A stretch of 55,825 nucleotides of DNA, taken from the NCBI GenBank assembly GCA_014860625.1, contig JACZJJ010000105.1, positions 1-55,825 on the forward strand. Reading direction: 5' to 3'. Positions 17,177 through 25,172 of the stretch are shown here, in pieces. How positions within the stretch are numbered: the stretch's first letter is position 1; each line of letters begins with the position of its first letter. Under the pieces are notes generated by a model. That model was not told the origin of the DNA and searched no databases. It saw only the letters and a list, made by a program, of their open reading frames with translations. Origin of the DNA: Bacteroidales bacterium (lineage in GTDB: Bacteria > Bacteroidota > Bacteroidia > Bacteroidales > FEN-979). Position numbers and translations under genes: made by a program.

Positions 17177-17763
17177 ACCTGGAATATATCAATGGGCAAA
17201 CACCAATTGATGAGGAGGAGAAGGAAGAACTGAAAATTAAAACGATTTCTTCAAGAAGAGAACTGGATGAATTTGAACAAAAAAATATCGAGGAAGCAAT
17301 TGAATGGACTTTAAGAACTAATTTTTCATTGGAAGAGATTCTTTCTGAGGCATTTATTTTAAAGGTCCATTTAAAAATGTTCAATCATATATGGAAATGG
17401 TCAGGCCAGATAAGAAAGTCGAATAAAAATATTGGCGTGGATAAGTATCTTATTCCTGTGGAGCTCAGGAAGGTGATTGATGATTGTAAATACTGGATAG
17501 CAAATGACTCCTTTCCTCCAGATGAGATCGCAGTAAGGTTTAAGCACCGATTGGTTAAGACGCATATTTTCCCAAATGGTAACGGACGGCATTCCCGTCT
17601 TTGTGCGGATATCCTAATATCGCATGGATTTAATCGATCTGTATTTTCCTGGGGGTCATATGATTTGTCAATAAAAGGGGGAGTCAGAACTCGATATCTT
17701 GAAGCTATTTACAAAGCCGATGCAGGAAACTATGAACAGCTGGTTCTCTTTGCAAGATCCTAA
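17167..17763 (+). CDS. Mobile mystery protein B-like Fic/DOC protein (toxin candidate)
   Basis: The 198-residue protein has a Fic core with the motif HIFPNGNGRHSR (His133 to Arg144). In the canonical motif HxFx(D/E)GNGRxxR the metal-binding acidic residue is here Asn137; this Asn is what I recall as usual for the mobile mystery B family. Fic enzymes transfer AMP or other phospho-groups to target proteins; the target is unknown. It overlaps the HTH gene by 10 bp, as toxin-antitoxin genes often do. No transposase or integrase is seen within the window, despite the family's name. Confidence 0.88.
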   Translation: MGLNLEYINGQTPIDEEEKEELKIKTISSRRELDEFEQKNIEEAIEWTLRTNFSLEEILSEAFILKVHLKMFNHIWKWSGQIRKSNKNIGVDKYLIPVELRKVIDDCKYWIANDSFPPDEIAVRFKHRLVKTHIFPNGNGRHSRLCADILISHGFNRSVFSWGSYDLSIKGGVRTRYLEAIYKADAGNYEQLVLFARS

Positions 17764-17808
17764 TTTTGGTTGTCACTTATTCAATAGAATATAAAAACAT
17801 AAGAATTC

Positions 17809-19434
17809 ATGAAACAGATGAAAGTTATACAAGCATTAATCCTGTTTTGTATCAGCACAGCCACTCTTGTTGCTCAGGATAATACCACAAGCCTCCTTTT
17901 CAGTCCCAATTACCGTCTCTACCCCAGTAATATCAACCAAACTGAGGTATTTATTGCAAAGAGTCCCCTCAATCAGGATATCCTATTCTCTTCATGCAAT
18001 ACCCTCAACTTTATCCCCTTTTTCATCAGCGAAGGAATCTTTGTCACAACCAACGGAGGAGAGAGCTGGAAGGGAAGCGACACCTGTTCAGGAACCCCTA
18101 TTGAGTTTCATGGAGGGGATCCCGGGATTACCATCGACAAGAATGGCACGTTTATATTAACCAGGCTTGGTCGTTCACCCTTTACCGGACTCTATTCGCA
18201 TTACTCCACAGATAATGGAGCTACCTGGTCGGCTCAGAAGGTGATCTCTACTGACGATCTGGAAAGGGCTGCAGTGATATCTGATGCCAATCCGGCAAGC
18301 TCTTTTTATGGACGGACCTATGCTGCCTGGGTGAAATTTGCCCCCCCCTTTTCATTGATGTATGCCTATACAGATAATCCTGCCGTAAGCTGGAGTATAC
18401 CCACTCCTGTCAACAATCCATCCAGCAGGAGTGCCGGGGGAGATATGGCCATGGGCCCAGGCGGGGAGGTTTATGTATGTTGGGCGGGTGTTACCGATGT
18501 TACACCGTTCAAGGAGATCCTCGTCGGATTTGCCAGCAGCACTACCGGTGGAGCGGACTGGAATGTCAAGGAGCATGCATTCACAGTCAATGGCATCACA
18601 GGAATTCTTCCAAACAAAGACAATATCCGAGTCAACGGTTTACCTAATATGGACGTTGACCTTACGGACGGGATCCGTCGAGGTTGGATATACATCGTTA
18701 CCGGACAAAAAAATCAGCCGCCGGCCGGGAGTGATCCTGATGTCATTCTCAACCGTTCCTCCGATGGTGGGTTGACCTGGTCAGCAGGCATCCGGGTGAA
18801 CCAGGATCCGATCAATAACGGGAAGGAGCAATATTTCCCTACCGTGCATGTAGACCGGTACGGAGGGATAAACGTGATCTATTATAACGACAGCCATACC
18901 ACCAGTGATTCGGTGGGAGTAACTCTGGCACGCTCAACGGACGGTGGGGACAGCTGGACGGAGTATAAGCTGAGTGACCACAATTTTCGTCCCACACCCA
19001 TCGGCGGACTGGGACAAGGGTATCAGGGCGACAACATCGACATCACCTCCACCGACAGCACCCTGTGGCCGGTGTGGATGGATAACTCGACAGGCATCTA
19101 CCAGATCTGGACCTCCCCGGTGAAGTTCTCGGCTATTCAGGGACTGGGGGATCCGCAGACAGGATTCGATTTCAGGGTTTATCCCAATCCCACCTCTGGA
19201 ATTACGAATTATGAATTAAGAATTACGAATGAAAGTGATGTTCATTTGGGAATTTATGACCTTACAGGAACCTTGGTGAATGAACTTATTCATGAACAGC
19301 TGCGATCTGGAACCTATGAGAAAGCGTTTGATTTCAAAACTGGACATGAACGGCAGGGACTGGTTCCTGGGATTTACCTTATCCGCTTAACCGTTAACGG
19401 GGTTTCCAAAACCATCAAACTGATATATCTCTAA
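17809..19434 (+). CDS. Secreted BNR/sialidase-like propeller protein with T9SS sorting domain
   Basis: The 541-residue protein has a signal peptide (MKQMKVIQALILFCISTATLVAQ) and a sialidase-like beta-propeller with Asp-box-type repeats (SSDGGLTWSAG, STDGGDSWTEY, STDNGATWSAQ, TTNGGESWKG). It ends in a type A C-terminal sorting domain (FRVYPNPTSG... to VPGIYLIRLTVNGVSKTIKLIYL), so it should be exported by the type IX system. The catalytic residues of true sialidases are not evident, so an enzymatic role is doubtful. Its sorting domain contains four copies of a 7-bp repeat (19201-19228) translated as TNYELRITN. Confidence 0.85.
   Translation: MKQMKVIQALILFCISTATLVAQDNTTSLLFSPNYRLYPSNINQTEVFIAKSPLNQDILFSSCNTLNFIPFFISEGIFVTTNGGESWKGSDTCSGTPIEFHGGDPGITIDKNGTFILTRLGRSPFTGLYSHYSTDNGATWSAQKVISTDDLERAAVISDANPASSFYGRTYAAWVKFAPPFSLMYAYTDNPAVSWSIPTPVNNPSSRSAGGDMAMGPGGEVYVCWAGVTDVTPFKEILVGFASSTTGGADWNVKEHAFTVNGITGILPNKDNIRVNGLPNMDVDLTDGIRRGWIYIVTGQKNQPPAGSDPDVILNRSSDGGLTWSAGIRVNQDPINNGKEQYFPTVHVDRYGGINVIYYNDSHTTSDSVGVTLARSTDGGDSWTEYKLSDHNFRPTPIGGLGQGYQGDNIDITSTDSTLWPVWMDNSTGIYQIWTSPVKFSAIQGLGDPQTGFDFRVYPNPTSGITNYELRITNESDVHLGIYDLTGTLVNELIHEQLRSGTYEKAFDFKTGHERQGLVPGIYLIRLTVNGVSKTIKLIYL
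19201..19228 (+). repeat. Four-copy 7-bp array inside a T9SS sorting domain
   Basis: The units ATTACGA, ATTATGA, ATTAAGA, ATTACGA run head to tail; three units equal seven codons and read NYELRIT. The frame of the gene is kept. The reverse-complement array lies in the neighbouring gene at 19711-19738. Confidence 0.85.
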
Positions 19435-19493
19435 ATCCTCCCCCCCACATCTTCTTCTTCTTCCCTCTTCCCTCTTCCTACCTCCCTTGTACA

Positions 19494-19511
19494 GGCGAGG
19501 CATGCCTCGTC
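19494..19511. repeat. Palindrome GGCGAGGCATGCCTCGTC between convergent T9SS genes
   Basis: An 18-bp near-perfect palindrome with centre GCATGC lies in the 82-bp gap between two convergent genes, preceded by a pyrimidine-rich stretch (19451-19488) with TTCCCTC units. It is flanked by GTA on the left and TAC on the right. It may act as a bidirectional terminator or be a dispersed palindromic repeat. Confidence 0.6.
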
Positions 19512-19516
19512 TCTAC

Positions 19517-20815
19517 TTAGCGAATAACAATCAGTTTTCCCTTGTCACTGACAACTCCATCTATCCGGAGCTGATAGAGATAAACCCCTTCCGGCAATCG
19601 GCTGGCATCAAAAGAAAATGAATGAATTCCGGGTGGCAGAATCTCTCGAACCACCTCCGCTATCTTTGACCCAAGCAGATCAAAAACCTCCAACTGGCAG
19701 TCTCCCTCTTTCGTAATTCGTAATTCGTAATTCGTAATTCCAGAGGTGGGATTGGGATACATCCGAAGTACTTCCGAAGATCCTTTCATTGACGGTACTC
19801 CCGGCTGCACCGGCGGTCTGTATTTCAGAACTGCACCCCTGTTTCCAACCCCATATCCGTGCAGTGAATCGGGGAAAGTGATATCGTAAATGGCTGCACT
19901 GTCGGGTGTAGGAATTTCGGTCCATGTATCCCCGCTGTCGAGGCTGAAGATCAATTTACACAGGGGCCCAAGAGGTGACCATGCCTGGGAGGATGTGCGG
20001 AAATCTATGTCATATGCAATACCCTGGACCCCAATCTCGTCGTAGTTCCAGTTGACACCCCCGTCGGATGAACGGATCATCCCTACCCCGTAGCCGTAAT
20101 CAGGATCGCCACCCGACCCCATCACATGCATCTCATCGAAGATATGGAGTCCGTGCACTTCATCAGCCGGAGCCTGGGAAGGGTCGATGGCATACCAGAG
20201 GTCGCCTCCGTTCTGTGTGCGCCAGATCACCCCGGCAATGTCGAACATCCCACCGCTTGCATAGCCTACCTCCTGGTTGAGGAATGCGATCGTGAGAACT
20301 GGGAAAAAGGCGAGGGTAGAGGTGTCGATGGCAGCTTGTGTCCATATGTTGCCGCCATCAATTGTTTTTACAAGTGCATGGGGTTTTCCCCCCATCCATC
20401 CGGTGAGGGAATCGAAGTAGTGAATACAGCTGATGAAAATATTCTCATCAGGGTAGAGAGAGGAGCCCCAGCTATCCCCACCGTTGGAGGTCTTCAGTAG
20501 GATGGTGCCGAAGGGAGGTTCGGTGAAGTTCAATGCAGCTGCCCACCCCAGGTTTTGGTTCAGGAAAAAAACATAGACAATATCATTCTCAACAGGACTA
20601 TCTTGCTGAGTCCAGGTGTTTCCCCCATCGCCGGTATGGAGGATGGTTCCGGAATCGCCCACTGCCCAGCCGTTCAGACTGTCGGGAAAGCTCACCGAAC
20701 GGAGGTTGTGCATGGTTGGTACAACTACCCGTTCCCAGGTCCCCTGGGGGAGGACGTAATAAGGAATGAGGAATAGGAGAATGAGGAATGAAGGAATGAA
20801 GGAACGGAGTTTCAT
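19517..20815 (-). CDS. Secreted YCF48/BNR-repeat protein with T9SS sorting domain
   Basis: The 432-residue protein has a signal peptide (MKLRSFIPSFLILLFLIPYYVLPQ), a propeller with repeats of the YCF48/BNR type (GWAVGDSGTILHTGDGGNTWTQQ, TSNGGDSWG, TIDGGNIWTQ, SLDSGDTWTEI, GYGVGNRGAVLKY), and a type A T9SS sorting domain (LRMYPNPTSG... to LPEGVYLYQLRIDGVVSDKGKLIVIR). It should be exported across the outer membrane. Like its convergent neighbour it carries a 7-bp array translated as TNYELRIT in the sorting domain. Its signal-peptide coding region is itself a degenerate TTCCTTCA repeat (20761-20808). Confidence 0.85.
   Translation of the reverse strand: MKLRSFIPSFLILLFLIPYYVLPQGTWERVVVPTMHNLRSVSFPDSLNGWAVGDSGTILHTGDGGNTWTQQDSPVENDIVYVFFLNQNLGWAAALNFTEPPFGTILLKTSNGGDSWGSSLYPDENIFISCIHYFDSLTGWMGGKPHALVKTIDGGNIWTQAAIDTSTLAFFPVLTIAFLNQEVGYASGGMFDIAGVIWRTQNGGDLWYAIDPSQAPADEVHGLHIFDEMHVMGSGGDPDYGYGVGMIRSSDGGVNWNYDEIGVQGIAYDIDFRTSSQAWSPLGPLCKLIFSLDSGDTWTEIPTPDSAAIYDITFPDSLHGYGVGNRGAVLKYRPPVQPGVPSMKGSSEVLRMYPNPTSGITNYELRITKEGDCQLEVFDLLGSKIAEVVREILPPGIHSFSFDASRLPEGVYLYQLRIDGVVSDKGKLIVIR
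19711..19738 (-). repeat. Four-copy 7-bp array inside a second T9SS sorting domain
   Basis: Four perfect tandem copies of TCGTAAT (plus strand) lie in frame in the minus-strand gene, read as NYELRIT. This is the complement of the array at 19201-19228. Confidence 0.9.
20761..20808 (-). repeat. Degenerate 7-8 bp repeat encoding a signal peptide core
   Basis: On the minus strand the units TTCCTTCA, TTCCTTCA, TTCCTCA, TTCTCCTA, TTCCTCA and TTCCTTA follow each other and encode the hydrophobic stretch SFIPSFLILLFLIPY of the signal peptide. Confidence 0.65.
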
Positions 20816-20866
20816 GTTAGGTAAAATGATGAATTACAAAGATAAGGATATTGATGAAGGAGTGGG

Positions 20867-21313
20867 TTAAGGTGAGTTGGATTCCTTCTCCAGCTCCTTT
20901 TCGATTGATTCAGGCGTCAGCAAATTCTTCTTGTCCTGTTGATAGAATGCCGAAGGGAGCAACTGGATATTCATGCTTAACAAAAGATGTTCAACAATAA
21001 TCAGCAGCACAGTGCCGACAAATGGCAGCGGAATGAGCAATACAGGAACTACCACGCCGGTCCCTTTCAGCAGATCGATCATCTGTTTGACAAACTGCTT
21101 TTTCTCCGCTGATGTGAGTTTCTCCCGCTTCATATACTTCGTCAGGATATGAAACGCCTCTTTTGTTTCTCTCGCCTCCCCTTTGATCCCCCCGGTATAT
21201 CGGGTGGTCTCCTGAAGAAACAGTTTCGCCAGCCTGGCAATCTCTGACCTTACCCGTGGGAGGGTAAAGAGCATCAGGAGATCCCGGATCATTTTTCGGC
21301 GAAGGAGGTTCAT
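20867..21313 (-). CDS. LETM1-like domain protein
   Basis: The 148-residue protein contains a stretch closely resembling the conserved core of LETM1-family proteins: TKEAFHILTKYMKREKLTSAEKKQFVKQMIDLLKGTGVVVPVLLIPLPFVGTVLLIIVEHLL. One membrane-spanning segment is included (residues about 93-113). In mitochondria LETM1 takes part in cation/proton exchange; the bacterial role is unknown. It is a monocistronic gene, divergent from the ORF6N gene. Confidence 0.72.
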   Translation of the reverse strand: MNLLRRKMIRDLLMLFTLPRVRSEIARLAKLFLQETTRYTGGIKGEARETKEAFHILTKYMKREKLTSAEKKQFVKQMIDLLKGTGVVVPVLLIPLPFVGTVLLIIVEHLLLSMNIQLLPSAFYQQDKKNLLTPESIEKELEKESNSP

Positions 21314-21376
21314 CGCGATGAAATTTTCAACTAATTTACGACTAAATGTATAACCTTTTTGTTTGTTTCCGGATTA

Positions 21377-21961
21377 ATGGAGAAAACTAAAATCATGAAA
21401 AAGAATGAAACCCAATCGATCCTTCTCCCGGAGGATGCGGTAATTCAAAGGATTTATTGGATAAGAGGAGAAAAAGTAATACTTGATTATGATCTGGCAA
21501 TACTCTACGGGGTTGAAGTCAAGCGATTAAAAGAAGCAGTAAGAAGGAACAGGCTCAGATTCCCAACTGATTTTCTGCTTGAGTTAACACTGGAAGAATA
21601 CCGGGCTTTAAGGTCGCAATCTGCGACCTTAAAGCGTGGACAACATTCGAAATTTCTTCCTTTTGCTTTTACTGAACTTGGCGTAGCCATGCTCTCATCC
21701 ATTCTGAATTCTGATAAAGCAATTCAGACAAACATCCTGATTATGAGGGCATTTGTTCACTTAAGGCGCTATTTGGAAACAACGATAGAGCTATCAAGAA
21801 AGATTGAGGACCTGGAGAAAATAGTCATGGTACACGATGATAAGGTTAAGCTTATCTTTCAGGCGATAAAAAAATTGATGGACAGGAAAGAAGATCCGGC
21901 ACTTCCCAGGAATCCGATAGGGTTTAAAAGAAGAAATAAGACTGATCACGAAAGTGCCTGA
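21377..21961 (+). CDS. ORF6N domain DNA-binding protein
   Basis: The protein of about 194 residues has an N-terminal ORF6N domain (VIQRIYWIRGEKVILDYDLAILYGVEVKRLKEAVRRNRLRFPTDFLLELTLEEYRALRSQSATLKRGQHSKFLPFAFTELGVAMLSSILNSDKAIQTNILIMRAF), typical of phage- and plasmid-linked proteins that are common in Bacteroidota chromosomes. The C-terminal third is a predicted coiled coil (IELSRKIEDLEKIVMVHDDKVKLIFQAIKKLMDRK). It is probably a regulator or prophage remnant; no phage structural genes lie nearby. ATG 21395 is an equally good start. A perfect 14-bp hairpin lies inside the coding region (21605-21635). Confidence 0.85.
   Translation: MEKTKIMKKNETQSILLPEDAVIQRIYWIRGEKVILDYDLAILYGVEVKRLKEAVRRNRLRFPTDFLLELTLEEYRALRSQSATLKRGQHSKFLPFAFTELGVAMLSSILNSDKAIQTNILIMRAFVHLRRYLETTIELSRKIEDLEKIVMVHDDKVKLIFQAIKKLMDRKEDPALPRNPIGFKRRNKTDHESA
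21605..21635. repeat. Perfect 14-bp inverted repeat within the ORF6N gene
   Basis: GCTTTAAGGTCGCA and its exact complement TGCGACCTTAAAGC are separated by ATC. It lies over the conserved codons for ALRSQSATLKR. Confidence 0.85.
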
Positions 21962-22067
21962 TTGGATTACGACAGGAAATGGCTTCTGGCCTTGTTGGAT
22001 AAAAATCACCTTCAGACCGTCGGGCATCACTTAACCGGCGAACGGCCCTTGAACAGCGGAGGCGGTC

Positions 22068-22228
22068 TCACCCCTAAATCCCTTTTTACCCCCAAACCTA
22101 AAGGGGGCTTACTCCTCCCTTCGGGATGACCCCTCCTTAATCCTCCCCTTGAAGGGGAGGAAATCCCGCAGAGCGAAGCAAGTCCCCTTCAGGCCTGCCA
22201 AGCCGAAGGCATGGGAATTTAGGGGTGA
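22068..22228. repeat. Imperfect long inverted repeat (MITE- or REP-like) with internal hairpins
   Basis: TCACCCCTAAATCCC (22068-22082) and GGGAATTTAGGGGTGA (22213-22228) are inverted arms about 160 bp apart. Inside are hairpins CCCCC...GGGGG (22089-22107) and a 21-bp perfect palindrome built of CCTCCCCTT and AAGGGGAGG (22141-22161). No gene is seen in it. The rest of 21962-22634 holds an A/T-rich stretch with a long T tract (about 22295-22308), a promoter-like site and a short frame at 22389-22493, but no recognisable gene. Confidence 0.6.
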
Positions 22229-22279
22229 AATGTTCTCTATAAACTTATGAAAAAGTAAAGTAAATCTTTTTTCAATTTA

Positions 22280-22315
22280 TTTGTTTTTTAAATCTTTTTT
22301 TTTTTTTTATATTTG
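22280..22315 (+). promoter_or_regulatory. Possible Bacteroidota-type promoter with long leader
   Basis: TTTG at 22280-22283 and TATATTTG at 22308-22315 are 24 bp apart, longer than ideal. If used, the leader before the ATG at 22635 is about 310 nt. Confidence 0.3.
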
Positions 22316-22634
22316 TAAAACGCCTGATAAACAGGACTGTATGTTATATTATAAAAACACATAACATCTTGACATTCATCATATAAATATGAGTCATGTT
22401 AGGGAAAAAAAGAACCCCCTTAAATTGAAAGCAAACGATCACAACTACATAATCTATTTACAAACAAAAAAAGGAGGTCAACAGCAAAGATAGGACGAAT
22501 TCTATAAATGTGGTTATCCGAAACCAGGTTTTGGATAAATCCGGTGATAATTCCTGGATAAAATTCAGGGAAACCCGGATTCTCTGCCATAAGAAAAATG
22601 CAATTTACTTTGTTTTACGATAATTCTAGTCAAA

Positions 22635-23594
22635 ATGAAAAAACTTAATCTTTGCTTGATCTTTACCATCATGATGGTGGCTATGATTTCCTGTAATAAA
22701 GAAAATCCGATAAATCGAATAGAGTCCCAATCAAATCATCCGGTGATTCAAAAAATTTTTGATTTTAGGAGTTCAATGAACCTGAAAAATTCTGACTCAC
22801 TTGTAATCGACAGTGCAATTTGGTATCTTGAAGGTGTATTAAACCTTGAGTATGCCAATAACAATCACCTGCTTGAGAATCAGGAGTTTTATCATGCAAC
22901 TATAACGGTACTTCCTGTTGAAGGTACTCTCACCATGGAACAAATTCTGAATGCTTATATCTATTTTTCTGAAAAGCTGGAAGAGATCAATGCTAACCAG
23001 TCAAATCCGGCATTTACATATGATATGATTGACATTCATTTTCACGAAGTAAATCTGAAAGATGGTGCAGTAGATCTGGAAATGACAGCAGCCTCCGGAT
23101 GGTATTCGACAAGTAATTATGTTCTTTTTGGCGGGGAAGACTACTGGTATTGGGGCAATGGTCAGGGCAGATGCGGAAATTATTCGGGTTATGTCGGAAC
23201 AGATGCCTCTGATCTTCTGCAGTATAAATTCAATCATCCCCGCTCCGTTCTAGAGCCTGGAACGTTCATTCCAACATCAATTGAATGGAAAGATGTGACA
23301 GGCTATATGTATGATGATCAAAATAATCCAGGTCCATACTGTGATGCCATGATTTTTTATTACGAAACCAGTATAACTCCTCCACCTGGGACACCCGAAC
23401 CTTGTCTGGATCCTGATGAATTGAATTATTACTTGTCAACTTTCGATTATATAAAGTATGATCAAAGACCTGTTGGGAAAACATTCAAAAATGTTGAGAT
23501 CTATGATGATTTAATCCCAAACGGGACTTATAATATGCATCATCTTTATACGCTTTATTATGGAGTTTTTGTGCCCTCCGGAGGTCAGCACTAA
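22635..23594 (+). CDS. Putative lipoprotein of unknown function
   Basis: The 319-residue protein has a lipoprotein signal (MKKLNLCLIFTIMMVAMISC, lipobox MISC). The mature part is acidic and rich in Asn, Tyr and Pro, with HPVIQKIFDFRSSMNLKNSDSLVIDSAIWYLEGVLNLEYAN near the start and a Gly/Trp/Tyr-rich centre (GGEDYWYWGNGQGRCGNYSGYVG). I do not recognise a domain. A clear hairpin follows the stop and a secreted T9SS gene lies 50 bp downstream. Confidence 0.75.
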   Translation: MKKLNLCLIFTIMMVAMISCNKENPINRIESQSNHPVIQKIFDFRSSMNLKNSDSLVIDSAIWYLEGVLNLEYANNNHLLENQEFYHATITVLPVEGTLTMEQILNAYIYFSEKLEEINANQSNPAFTYDMIDIHFHEVNLKDGAVDLEMTAASGWYSTSNYVLFGGEDYWYWGNGQGRCGNYSGYVGTDASDLLQYKFNHPRSVLEPGTFIPTSIEWKDVTGYMYDDQNNPGPYCDAMIFYYETSITPPPGTPEPCLDPDELNYYLSTFDYIKYDQRPVGKTFKNVEIYDDLIPNGTYNMHHLYTLYYGVFVPSGGQH

Positions 23595-23595
23595 C

Positions 23596-23630
23596 AAAGA
23601 GGCCTTACGGTTCCACGTAAGACCTTCTTA
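23596..23630 (+). terminator. Hairpin terminator after the lipoprotein gene
   Basis: GGCCTTACG (23601-23609) pairs with CGTAAGACC (23616-23624) except for one mismatch, with outer AAGA/TTCTT pairing and a 6-nt loop, just after the stop codon. No long T run follows. Confidence 0.5.
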
Positions 23631-23644
23631 ATATCTTGATAACA

Positions 23645-25147
23645 ATGAAAACGCTTTTTATAACTGTATTCATCATGTTACAGTATTTGGTTTTTCCGCA
23701 GGAAACCTTTTTTCAAGTGTATCAAACTCCCAAACACGAAAGGGCATTCGAATGTATCCAGACCCAGAATGGGAAGTATATTCTGGTTGGAGACCGGGCA
23801 ACTGATTACAACTATGATACGATAACAGGGATTTCAGTACTCGTTGATGAATTCGGCAACATCGAAAACGAACTTTTATATAACGATCCGGTTTATAATA
23901 CCCGTTTTACGATCGTTACCTCATTGCCAAACGACGATCAATTTCTGATCATTGGTTCAAAGGATTCCGTTGTTGGAGTTGACAGTTATTCGAAAATCAT
24001 TGAATATATCGTAGATAGTTCATTAACCCTGATTCAGTCAAATTCGTTTTTTGAATTGAAAAACCATCTGACATATCCATGGAAATGCGAAATTGTCGAT
24101 GATACAATATTGTATTTGTTGATCGAAGACCATCCACTCCCCGATAGTATGTTTTCGCAACAATTGGGTGTGGCAAAGATCAGGCTGCTTGATGATAGCT
24201 TGTCAAGTTATTTTAATCAGGGAACGGGTTCATCTTCTCCACATTATGCCCAGGATATTATATTCTCAAAATTAAGTAGTATAGTCAAGGTGTTCTTCAT
24301 GGGTTCTGGTATAGATGAAAGTAATTTGTTAAAGATTCTTTATCTGGATACCAATCTAAATTATATCACAAGCTTTCCCGCACCTGGGAATAATATATCA
24401 TCTACACCCTGTGCTACGCATTTTAACGATTCGATCTATATTTTAACGGCCACCAGCAGCCCTACACTCTCCATACCAATTCAACATATCATAAGCTATA
24501 AAATGAGCAGCTTTACTGACACTATCCTTTCTTTTACCGAATATGTGAATTCCTTCGATACCATTCTTTACGCCGGCGCAGGGACGAATACGGCAATTTG
24601 CGGGAACTCCATCTTTATTACAGGAATTTATAATATAAAACCGTTCCAGTTTCCGTGGCAGACTTCGCCAATCTGGATCCAGATTACAAAAATGGATATT
24701 GATTTGAATATCCTCAGCCATCATTTTTATGGAGGGGATGCCCAGTACATGCCTTATTGCATAACGGCCACATCCGACGGTGGCGCTTTTATCACAGGAT
24801 TTACCTGGAATTATACGATTCCCGGGAATGAACAATGGGATATTTTTGCCCTGAAGGTTGATACTGCCGGCCTTGTCACCAACATCCCTGAAAATGCCAC
24901 CTGGCAGAAGAATGACGCCATCCTCTGTCCCAACCCCGGCTCCGAATATAGCATCGCCATTGTGGGCGTTCAGCATCCGAAAGCTACCCTGTTACTGTAT
25001 GATTTGAATGGAAGAGAAATCATAGAAAAGGAACTGCACCAATCCCAAACTCAGATCAGCACCACTTCCCTGCCTACTGGAACCTATATTTATAAATTTA
25101 TTGCAAACGAAAAAGTGATTGGGACTGGGAAGTGGGTGAAACAATAA
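23645..25147 (+). CDS. Secreted protein with T9SS sorting domain
   Basis: The 500-residue protein starts with a signal peptide (MKTLFITVFIMLQYLVFPQ), then a region that looks like a beta-propeller of 'delta-60' or similar repeats (NGKYILVGDRATDYNYDTITGISVLVDEFGNIENE; TSDGGAFITGFTWNYTIPGNEQWDIFALKVDTAGLV). It ends in a sorting domain (AILCPNPGSEYSIAIVGVQHPKATLLLYDLNGREIIEK... to LPTGTYIYKFIANEKVIGTGKWVKQ). A TTG nine bases upstream is a weaker start. Its TAA stop is the first three bases of a 7-bp repeat array. Confidence 0.8.
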   Translation: MKTLFITVFIMLQYLVFPQETFFQVYQTPKHERAFECIQTQNGKYILVGDRATDYNYDTITGISVLVDEFGNIENELLYNDPVYNTRFTIVTSLPNDDQFLIIGSKDSVVGVDSYSKIIEYIVDSSLTLIQSNSFFELKNHLTYPWKCEIVDDTILYLLIEDHPLPDSMFSQQLGVAKIRLLDDSLSSYFNQGTGSSSPHYAQDIIFSKLSSIVKVFFMGSGIDESNLLKILYLDTNLNYITSFPAPGNNISSTPCATHFNDSIYILTATSSPTLSIPIQHIISYKMSSFTDTILSFTEYVNSFDTILYAGAGTNTAICGNSIFITGIYNIKPFQFPWQTSPIWIQITKMDIDLNILSHHFYGGDAQYMPYCITATSDGGAFITGFTWNYTIPGNEQWDIFALKVDTAGLVTNIPENATWQKNDAILCPNPGSEYSIAIVGVQHPKATLLLYDLNGREIIEKELHQSQTQISTTSLPTGTYIYKFIANEKVIGTGKWVKQ

Positions 25148-25172
25148 TTCGTCATTCGTAAATCGTAATTCG
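25145..25172. repeat. Four-copy 7-bp array filling a convergent gene junction
   Basis: TAATTCG, TCATTCG, TAAATCG and TAATTCG run head to tail from the stop codon of the T9SS gene to the base before the stop codon of the tolC-like gene. It is the same family as the arrays at 19201 and 19711. Confidence 0.85.

Noticed and set aside
24443-24976. A 177-codon frame antisense to the T9SS gene
   Set aside because: It lies wholly inside a well supported coding region and shows no domain.
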